Below, piece by piece: positions 1 through 4,943 of a DNA stretch of 10,812 bases. This stretch comes from Rhodothermales bacterium (GTDB lineage: Bacteria > Bacteroidota > Rhodothermia > Rhodothermales > UBA10348). The position numbers and the translations under genes are program-made. The stretch is from assembly GCA_030833605.1 (NCBI GenBank), contig JAURGV010000063.1, forward strand, positions 1 through 10,812. The letters run 5' to 3'. Under the pieces are notes generated by a model. That model was not told the DNA's origin and made no database searches. It worked only from the letters and a program-made list of their open reading frames with translations. Positions within the stretch are counted from its first letter, which is position 1. Every line of letters starts with the position of its first letter.

Positions 1-687
1 GTTGGGTTAGGAGGGGGGTCGTCCTATACGGCCCTCTTAACGCTTGTCGGCTTTAGTTACACCTTGATACCCTCCGTTTCGCTGGCATTGAATACCATTG
101 TAACCACCGGAGCGACCATTCAGTTTGCGCGGCACGGTCACTTAAAATGGCGCATTCTTTGGCCGTTTATGGTAACCTCAATACCTGCCGCATTTGTGGG
201 TGGTAGCTTGGATTTGCCCGAAGAAACGTTTCAAATCCTGCTGATGGCCAGTTTAATCGCTGTCGCGCTGAGAATTTATCTGTGGCAAGATCCCGTTTTT
301 AAGCTGTCAAAGTCTCCCGGATTTGTTTTGGGGTTATCGCTTTCGATTGGGCTAATTCTCGGGTTTATTGCAGGGTCTGTGGGGATAGGAGGGGGGATTT
401 ATCTCGTTCCGATCATCCTTTTGACCGGAATCGGCTCGTCAAAAGAAGCGGCTGCTGCGGGTGCTGCCTTCATTTTGATCAATTCCATTGTCGGGATTTT
501 GGCAAGAGCCCAATTAATAGACCTCGACTTTGGGCAGTTCCTGCCACTGGGCGTTGCTGTGCTTCTCGGTGGAATTGCTGGATCTCAATTCGGAGCCGGT
601 TACTTTAAGCCCCGAACGCTTCAAAAAGTGCTGGGAAGTATTATCATCATGGCCATTCTGCTGCTTGCTAAGAAGCTTTTATTCTGA
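1..687 (+). CDS. TauE/SafE family sulfite exporter-like membrane protein (5' end missing)
   Basis: The frame is open from base 1 to the TGA at 685-687, giving 228 residues with the true N-terminus outside the window. A TTG at 64 is only an internal codon, because the coding pattern continues upstream of it. The protein is almost entirely hydrophobic helices. It shows the duplicated glycine signature of the TauE/SafE (DUF81) family: GLGGGSSYTALL at residues 2-13 and GSVGIGGGIYLVP at about 125-137, each starting one half of an inverted repeat. Family members normally have about 240-270 residues and 7-8 helices, so only some 20-30 residues are probably missing. Characterised relatives export or import sulfite, sulfoacetate or other sulfur or organic anions across the inner membrane; the substrate cannot be told from the sequence. 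It converges on the GMC oxidoreductase gene and shares no operon with anything visible. Confidence 0.88.
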   Translation, partial: VGLGGGSSYTALLTLVGFSYTLIPSVSLALNTIVTTGATIQFARHGHLKWRILWPFMVTSIPAAFVGGSLDLPEETFQILLMASLIAVALRIYLWQDPVFKLSKSPGFVLGLSLSIGLILGFIAGSVGIGGGIYLVPIILLTGIGSSKEAAAAGAAFILINSIVGILARAQLIDLDFGQFLPLGVAVLLGGIAGSQFGAGYFKPRTLQKVLGSIIIMAILLLAKKLLF

Positions 688-736
688 CCTAAACGGGTCG
701 TTTTCTCCGATTGACTCGTCAGTTCGCGCCGTTCGA

Positions 737-2437
737 TTAGATGTTTCCGGCTTGGTGCTCACGAATCGCATAATCCACGGCCCGCGCTGTAAGTGCCATA
801 TACGTAATGGAAGGGTTCTGAACGGCTGTTGACGTCATACAGGCTCCGTCCGTAATAAATAGATTGCGCACGTCATGGGCCTGATTGAAACCGTTCAAAA
901 CAGATGATTTTGGATCCCGGCCCATTCGAGCAGTTCCCATTTCATGGATAGCAAGCCCTTGCGGATTGTCTTCAATCTCATCAACTACGGAAATGTCCCT
1001 AAAGCCTGCCGCTTGCATCATTTCCTCCGCACAGGCAACGGCATCCAGACGCATCGCTAATTCATTTTTGCCCCATTCTGCGCTAACAATCAACTGCGGG
1101 ATACCCCATTGATCGACCTCTGTGGGGGAGAGGCGACAATGGTTGTCGAAATGGGGTAACGTTTCCCCAAACCCCCAGAGCTGCATTTCCCATGGTCCTG
1201 GATCACGGAGTTGTTGTTTTAAGTCAGCACCGATGCCCTGTATTTCCGCGCCGCGTTCGGGGCCAAGGCGCCAGGATGATCCTTGATACGCAAATCCTCG
1301 AACATAATCGGATCGATTGGACGAACCGCCCAAATTTCGGAATCGGGGGATGTAGATCCCGTTTGGGCGAGATCCAGCATAAAAACGGTCATTAAAGTCA
1401 TCCGTAAAGCCTGTGGCCGTAATTCCCATGTGATGATCACTCAAATAGCGTCCCAATACGCCACTCGAGTTGGCCAACCCGTTCGGGAAGGCATTGCTCG
1501 TTGAGTTCAATAGAATCTGAGTAGTGCCCAGCGTCGAGGCGCACATGAAAATCAGCTTTCCATGATACGTTTGGGTTTCCTTTGTGATGGAATCGATAAC
1601 TTCAACACCCGTCGCTTTCCTTGTTTCGGGGTCAAATAAGACCGAATGAACAATGGAATTGGGTCTCAATGTTAGGTTGCCTGTTGCGGCTGCTGCCGGT
1701 AACGAAACGGAAACAGCCGAGAAATAGGAAGCGGTTGAGCATCCTCGTTCGCATTGCCCACAATAGTGGCAAGGAGCTCGGCCGTTCAATTCTTCCGTTA
1801 ATACGGCGCAGCGACCAATGGTCAGTTTACGGTCCGAAAAAGAGGCTTCAATAGACGCTTTTAAATGTTTTTCAACAGATGTCATCTCCATGGGCGCCAA
1901 GAACTTACCGTCAGGAAGCTGTGGTAGACCTTCGGGCCTTCCGGATACGCCGACAAACTGTTCTACGTGATCATACCACGGGGCTATATCCGCGTAACGA
2001 ATGGGCCAATCGATGCCGTGGCCATCTTTTAAGTTGGATTCGAAATCCATGGGACTCCATCGATACGTTTGGCGCGCCCACATCAGGGAACGGCCGCCCA
2101 CCTGATTCGCTCGAATCCAGTCGTATGGTTTTTCCTGGATATAAGGTTGCTGGCTATCCTTTACGAATAAGTGTTTCGTCGCTTCGTCAAAAAGGTAGAC
2201 TTTGCTCTGGGTGGCATAGTCTTTTTGAGCTTCTTCTTTGGGCACCATCCCATGACGAGGCAACTCAAATGGCTTTTTGTGTTCGGTTACAAAGCTAGTT
2301 TGGTGTTCAAAAGGTAGCCCTCGGTCTAGCACCAACGTTTTGAGTCCTTTTTCGCATAATTCTTTCGCGGCCATTCCTCCGGACATACCAGATCCGATTA
2401 CAATAGCGTCAAATTCGTTTTTAACGTGTACGTTCAT
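737..2437 (-). CDS. GMC family FAD-dependent oxidoreductase (gluconate 2-dehydrogenase/choline dehydrogenase-like)
   Basis: 566 residues from the chosen ATG at 2437. Predicted to oxidise a sugar, polyol or sugar acid with FAD; the substrate is unknown. The N-terminal Rossmann motif is at residues 10-21 (DAIVIGSGMSGG), followed by LKTLVLDRG. A Cys cluster CHYCGQCERGC has cysteines at 223, 226, 229 and 233, in the place where the flavin subunit of FAD glucose dehydrogenase carries an iron-sulfur cluster. The C-terminal GMC domain shows AIHEMGTARMG, with the catalytic His, and TAVQNPSITYMALTARA, with the second active-site Asn and the FAD-binding end. An upstream ATG at 2473 would add MSKERG and overlap the preceding gene by 26 bases. 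I prefer 2437 because family proteins begin just before the Rossmann strand and the gap to the upstream stop becomes 10 bases. Neither start has a strong Shine-Dalgarno site. It is paired with the subunit 3-like gene upstream. No Tat signal is visible, so export probably depends on that partner. Confidence 0.93.
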   Translation of the reverse strand: MNVHVKNEFDAIVIGSGMSGGMAAKELCEKGLKTLVLDRGLPFEHQTSFVTEHKKPFELPRHGMVPKEEAQKDYATQSKVYLFDEATKHLFVKDSQQPYIQEKPYDWIRANQVGGRSLMWARQTYRWSPMDFESNLKDGHGIDWPIRYADIAPWYDHVEQFVGVSGRPEGLPQLPDGKFLAPMEMTSVEKHLKASIEASFSDRKLTIGRCAVLTEELNGRAPCHYCGQCERGCSTASYFSAVSVSLPAAAATGNLTLRPNSIVHSVLFDPETRKATGVEVIDSITKETQTYHGKLIFMCASTLGTTQILLNSTSNAFPNGLANSSGVLGRYLSDHHMGITATGFTDDFNDRFYAGSRPNGIYIPRFRNLGGSSNRSDYVRGFAYQGSSWRLGPERGAEIQGIGADLKQQLRDPGPWEMQLWGFGETLPHFDNHCRLSPTEVDQWGIPQLIVSAEWGKNELAMRLDAVACAEEMMQAAGFRDISVVDEIEDNPQGLAIHEMGTARMGRDPKSSVLNGFNQAHDVRNLFITDGACMTSTAVQNPSITYMALTARAVDYAIREHQAGNI

Positions 2438-2447
2438 GGGTGTTTTC

Positions 2448-3002
2448 TTAATTAGACCACGTTCTTTCGACATCACGACGATCAATATCCAATTGGCCTG
2501 GGCCCATGGGGTTGAGTCGGAGTTCTTGCGTCATACCAATTTCGGACGTGTAGTAACCCGAGACAACGAGTTCTTTCAGCTGGATATAAAACTCCGAGCT
2601 TGGAAGGTCTGGCAAACTTGAAGTGGAAAAGGCTTTGGCATCTTCATTCTGTAGAATGACACTCAGTTCTTCAAAAGAACGGTTTTCTGCATCATACGAC
2701 TCACTGAAACGGTCAAGGAGGGAAGCGAAATGACGCGATTCTGATGCTGAATAGTAATTGGCAAGCAAGTTATCAATGAATCGATGCACGCCGGCACCGG
2801 ACGCACCTGGCGTGTCGGTTTCCGGGATAATCGCTTCAGCCAGCTTTTCTATCAGATTAAATTGGGCCTGCGAGAGAAACTCGAGCTTGAATTGATTCGC
2901 ATTTGGAGTACTGCAACCCGAGAGCAGCGCGGAAAAGGTGCTGGCCGAAAGCGTTCCTCCTAACAAAATACCAAGGGAAGATATGGCCTCTCGACGATTC
3001 AT
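2448..3002 (-). CDS. gluconate 2-dehydrogenase subunit 3 family lipoprotein
   Basis: 184 residues, typical for the small subunit 3 family. The N-terminus has a twin-arginine start (MNRREAISS), a hydrophobic stretch, and a lipobox-like LLSGC with the lipidated cysteine at about residue 30. I therefore infer Tat export and lipid anchoring on the periplasmic side. The body contains LIEKLAEAIIPETDTPGASGAGVHRFIDNLL at about residues 51-81, the recognisable family signature. The known role of this family is a small chaperone/anchor subunit of membrane-bound FAD sugar or gluconate dehydrogenases; it hitch-hikes the flavin subunit through the Tat system. The GMC oxidoreductase starts 10 bases after its stop, so the two are translationally close and surely co-transcribed. 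No good Shine-Dalgarno site precedes the ATG at 3002. The third subunit usual in proteobacterial systems, a cytochrome c, is not in the window. Confidence 0.9.
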   Translation of the reverse strand: MNRREAISSLGILLGGTLSASTFSALLSGCSTPNANQFKLEFLSQAQFNLIEKLAEAIIPETDTPGASGAGVHRFIDNLLANYYSASESRHFASLLDRFSESYDAENRSFEELSVILQNEDAKAFSTSSLPDLPSSEFYIQLKELVVSGYYTSEIGMTQELRLNPMGPGQLDIDRRDVERTWSN

Positions 3003-3027
3003 AAGAAGGTAAAGTGTTGATTAGCGT

Positions 3028-3051
3028 TTGACACATTGGATTAGGTGTCAA
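3028..3051. repeat. inverted repeat TTGACAC-N10-GTGTCAA upstream of the dehydrogenase pair
   Basis: Perfect 7-base arms (3028-3034 and 3045-3051) surround a 10-base spacer, lying 26 bases before the subunit 3 start in a 73-base gap. A second nested match (CATTG at 3034-3038, CAATG at 3049-3053) uses overlapping bases. Read on the minus strand, the outer arm supplies a TTGACA -35-like hexamer, but no convincing -10 follows at 16-18 bases. It could be an operator for the dehydrogenase operon or a weak hairpin ending the gene to its right. No U-run follows it, which argues against a terminator. Confidence 0.35.
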
Positions 3052-3075
3052 TGTAATCGTTCAGTACCTAATGAT

Positions 3076-3285
3076 CTACTTTTTGCGGGAAAGCCATTTA
3101 AATCCTACGAAGCCAACAACACCTGCTATAAGGATCAGCGGGATCCAACCTAGAAACTGTAGTAAGAGCAAAAATATGCCTACCGATGCAGCACCTTGCA
3201 CCCACCCAGTGAGTTGACCTTTGGTGCGCGCATTTTCAAGTTGCTCCTGTGTGAAAACAGCCATTTCGTATTTACCGGACGGCAT
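3076..3285 (-). CDS. small hypothetical membrane protein
   Basis: 69 residues from the ATG at 3285, which has GAGG five bases upstream. An ATG at 3303 would give 75 residues (adding MNSEVT), but its only purine match lies too close to the start codon. I do not recognise a named family. The first about 25 residues are polar and charged (MAVFTQEQLENARTKGQLTGW). Then come about 30 hydrophobic residues interrupted by GWIP, which read as two short transmembrane helices in a hairpin (VGIFLLLLQFL and LILIAGVVGFVGF), and the protein ends with the basic tail KWLSRKK. The positive tail suggests a cytoplasmic C-terminus. It lies 65 bases after the DUF1761 gene and 73 bases before the dehydrogenase pair on the same strand. 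No function is assigned. Confidence that it is a real gene comes from the ribosome site and the coherent membrane-protein composition. Confidence 0.68.
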   Translation of the reverse strand: MPSGKYEMAVFTQEQLENARTKGQLTGWVQGAASVGIFLLLLQFLGWIPLILIAGVVGFVGFKWLSRKK

Positions 3286-3290
3286 GGTAA

Positions 3291-3295
3291 CCTCG
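3291..3295 (-). promoter_or_regulatory. ribosome binding site of the small membrane protein
   Basis: On the minus strand this reads CGAGG, five bases before the ATG at 3285. It decides between that start and the ATG six codons upstream at 3303. Confidence 0.5.
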
Positions 3296-3368
3296 CTATT
3301 CATTTACCTGACGCATACGGTAAGGAGCCCTCTAGAGTTACTGAGGGTAATGAATAAAGGTAAACGGG

Positions 3369-3788
3369 TTACCGCCAAACGCCCAGTAGCGCGCCCATGG
3401 CCATCAATGTGATCAGGTTGTACAGCGTGTTCAGGACCCACAAGGGCAATTTTTGACCAGAAAAAGCCACATTTTGCCATCCGATGGTGACCACAAAGCC
3501 CAACCACATCCAAAAACCCGCCTGTATGCCAGCCGTGAGGCCGTTAACACTGTACGCGTCTTCCCAAGCATTAAGCACATGGGTCAGCACAAAAGCCATT
3601 ACAAATGCAAAAACGAAGGTTATGCCGTAGGATTTGGTGGGATTGAACGAAGCGCGGAGTTCTTCTTCCGTTTTTTCCTCCAAAGCCATCCATTTTTTCC
3701 CGAAGAGCGGTCCATACCATATTGATCCCAGGACCATTGGAATGAGAGCGGCTACTAAAAGGGCTAAAAAGTTAATCGAAGGATACAT
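3369..3788 (-). CDS. DUF1761 domain-containing membrane protein
   Basis: 139 residues, the usual size for the family. Four hydrophobic helices lie at about residues 5-26, 55-75, 87-104 and 115-137. The first loop carries the family pattern GSIWYGPLFGKKWM at 21-34, and a later WxNxxFSGQKxPxW-like stretch at about 104-117 agrees with DUF1761. The start at 3788 is fixed by an excellent AGAGGA site six bases upstream. The frame stays open a further 24 codons upstream, but that part is polar and unrelated in character. The function of DUF1761 proteins is unknown and nothing in this copy reveals it. It is 78 bases downstream of the exonuclease gene on the same strand, so read-through from there is possible but not shown. 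Confidence 0.87.
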   Translation of the reverse strand: MYPSINFLALLVAALIPMVLGSIWYGPLFGKKWMALEEKTEEELRASFNPTKSYGITFVFAFVMAFVLTHVLNAWEDAYSVNGLTAGIQAGFWMWLGFVVTIGWQNVAFSGQKLPLWVLNTLYNLITLMAMGALLGVWR

Positions 3789-3794
3789 GTCGAT

Positions 3795-3800
3795 TCCTCT
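3795..3800 (-). promoter_or_regulatory. ribosome binding site of the DUF1761 gene
   Basis: On the minus strand this is AGAGGA with a six-base spacer to the ATG at 3788. It is the strongest Shine-Dalgarno site in the window and selects this start over in-frame codons further upstream. Confidence 0.75.
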
Positions 3801-3866
3801 TTTAATGAAGGGGTAGTACCAATTACAGCGAATTCGATCAGATCCGCAACTATTCCACAACCATTT

Positions 3867-4682
3867 TTAAGAAATAGATGGCGGAGGCCCAAAATGTTCT
3901 ACTATGCGTTCGTTATAGTCGGCTTCTGATAGCCCGCTGAGCGCGCCTTTGCACAGGCTTTTGACGTGGGGTGGGAAGTCCGCCCCTTGAATCCAGCGCA
4001 AGTATCCAGGATCGCGTGACGCGACTTCTAAAATGGGTCGCCCATTGTATTTGCCGAATCCAAATACGACTTCGCCAGCCGACCATACAAATTGATGGGA
4101 AGGCCCAATCCAGGTGTCTTTTTCTGGATTAGTGAGCTTTGCCAATTCCTCCCAGCTGGTTTCCTCTAGATTAAACGTCCGGCGGATTCCTCTTAACACA
4201 TCTACTGCCGCTTGGACGTCCGCTTGTGCGCTATGGGCATTTTCCAATTCGCCACCCACAAATCGGCGGTATGCGTCCGATAAACTTCGGGGTTCTAGCG
4301 ATTGCCAGATTCGGTATGGGTCAACAACCAGTTTTGCCGATAAGTCCAGTGGCCTGCCAATTCGTTCAAATTCCTGTTCTACACAACGGATATCAAACCG
4401 GACGTTGTAGCCTACAAAAACGTCTGCGCGAGATAAGAACGATTCGATTTCGTCAGCAACTTGAAAAAAGCCGGGCATCTCCGCTACGTCCTCCATGGAA
4501 ATACCGTGGACGGCCTGCGCTCCTTTTGCAATAGGTACATCGGGCCGAATCAATTGATAGTAGGTTTCTTCCCGTCCTCCTTCATACAGACACATGGAAA
4601 TTTCGACGATTTGATCCGTATCAGGATTTTTACCAGTCGTTTCGACATCGAAGGCTATCATTATTTTACTCAACGGGCTCAT
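3867..4682 (-). CDS. DEDDh 3'-5' exonuclease with ExoX-like C-terminal module (DnaQ/RNase T superfamily)
   Basis: 271 residues from the ATG at 4682. The nuclease fold is at about residues 8-170, with all five catalytic residues visible: Asp12 and Glu14 (FDVETTG), Asp97 (GYNVRFDIRC), and His150 and Asp155 (HSAQADV). Two Mg ions bound there would remove 3' nucleotides from DNA or RNA. After a linker, residues about 206-250 (VVFGFGKYNGRPILEV, then DPGYLRWI and DFPPHVKSL) match the ExoX-like C-terminal domain found on DNA exonucleases, so a repair role is more likely than a polymerase proofreading subunit. The ATG at 4682 is immediately preceded by GGAG with no spacer, which is odd. An alternative ATG at 4661 (MIAFDVETTG) would place the catalytic Asp at residue 5, and a TTG at 4688 also exists. 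The gene is divergent from addB, and its upstream region holds a hexamer repeat. Confidence 0.92.
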   Translation of the reverse strand: MSPLSKIMIAFDVETTGKNPDTDQIVEISMCLYEGGREETYYQLIRPDVPIAKGAQAVHGISMEDVAEMPGFFQVADEIESFLSRADVFVGYNVRFDIRCVEQEFERIGRPLDLSAKLVVDPYRIWQSLEPRSLSDAYRRFVGGELENAHSAQADVQAAVDVLRGIRRTFNLEETSWEELAKLTNPEKDTWIGPSHQFVWSAGEVVFGFGKYNGRPILEVASRDPGYLRWIQGADFPPHVKSLCKGALSGLSEADYNERIVEHFGPPPSIS

Positions 4683-4690
4683 CTCCAATA

Positions 4691-4738
4691 GTTTGCGTTT
4701 GCGTGTGCGTGTGCGTTTGTGCGTGCGTTTACGTTGCG
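4691..4738. repeat. imperfect hexanucleotide tandem repeat (GTKTGC)n
   Basis: The plus strand reads as successive hexamers GTTTGC, GTTTGC, GTGTGC, GTGTGC, GTTTGT, GCGTGC and then degenerates through GTTTACGTTGC, about eight units in all. Bases 4700-4716 are strictly alternating purine and pyrimidine (GCGTGTGC-type), a composition that favours Z-DNA. The tract begins 8 bases upstream of the exonuclease ATG at 4682 and would lie in that gene's leader or between its promoter and its start. It ends about 205 bases before addB. The surrounding region is AT-rich, so this GC-rich block stands out. Confidence 0.8.
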
Positions 4739-4800
4739 GTCCAATACACCGAAGTTCATTTAAGAATCACTCCACGAAACAGATTTAAAATTTGATTCTA

Positions 4801-4827
4801 GATATATACCATTATTTAGTATATATC
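4801..4827. repeat. inverted repeat GATATATAC-N9-GTATATATC
   Basis: Perfect 9-base arms (4801-4809 and 4819-4827) around a 9-base AT-rich spacer, in the 261-base gap between the divergent exonuclease and addB starts. As RNA it would be a weak all-AU stem. As DNA it could be a two-half-site operator or simply an AT-rich promoter core. It sits roughly midway between the two genes. Confidence 0.6.
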
Positions 4828-4861
4828 CTTCGTGGTGGCAACTAGAAAATAATGAATGGCA

Positions 4862-4881
4862 TATGACAATCTATTGTCATA
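4862..4881. repeat. perfect palindrome TATGACAAT-CT-ATTGTCATA, operator-like
   Basis: Two 9-base arms separated by only two bases. A 20-base two-fold symmetric site is the shape expected for a dimeric repressor or activator. It lies 63 bases before the addB start and just upstream of the promoter-like segment at 4892-4910. I do not match it to a named box: it is not the Gram-positive, enterobacterial or alphaproteobacterial LexA consensus, nor a Fur box. The arms also contain TTGTCA, which resembles a -35 hexamer. Confidence 0.55.
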
Positions 4882-4883
4882 GT

Positions 4884-4913
4884 CTAATTGTTACCTTTGA
4901 AAGGTATAATTAG
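4884..4913. repeat. extended dyad CTAATT-gt-TACCTTT-g-AAAGGTA-t-AATTAG
   Basis: A perfect 7+1+7 core (4892-4906) is flanked by a further 6-base matching pair (CTAATT at 4884-4889, AATTAG at 4908-4913), offset by one base. Thirteen bases pair on each side. A stable RNA hairpin would need the core bases opened to form a loop, and no U-run follows, so a protein-binding site is more likely than a terminator. It overlaps the promoter-like elements just before addB and starts three bases after the palindrome at 4862-4881. Confidence 0.55.
4892..4910 (+). promoter_or_regulatory. candidate promoter for addB-addA
   Basis: TACCTTTG at 4892-4899 fits the Bacteroidota -7 consensus TAnnTTTG, and TATAAT at 4905-4910 is a perfect sigma70 -10. 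The best TTG upstream (4874-4876) leaves only 15 bases to the TAnnTTTG, shorter than the usual 17-23. No good -35 lies 16-18 bases before the TATAAT. Either element would give a leader of roughly 25-40 bases to the ATG at 4944. Transcription is likely to start near here, but the exact element is undecided. Confidence 0.35.
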
Positions 4914-4943
4914 CCGTTCTAAATCGCTCATCTGTAATTTTAT

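Noticed and set aside
685..705. Possible terminator GACC-N6-GGTC followed by GTTTT after the TauE/SafE gene
   Set aside because: The stem is only four base pairs plus a wobble, and the U-run is short; too weak to annotate.
1879..2298. 139-codon plus-strand open frame
   Set aside because: Antisense to the GMC oxidoreductase, with composition typical of a shadow frame.
2438..2485. Longer N-termini of the GMC oxidoreductase from the ATG at 2473 or the TTG at 2485
   Set aside because: They overlap the upstream gene, add residues not typical before the Rossmann fold, and have no better ribosome site.
3328..3347. CCCTC-N10-GAGGG hairpin after the DUF1761 gene
   Set aside because: Five base pairs, a long loop and no following U-run on the minus strand; could easily be chance.
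4691..4738. CRISPR-like or origin-like iterons
   Set aside because: Units are six bases and contiguous without spacers, too short for CRISPR repeats or plasmid iterons; no cas or rep gene nearby.
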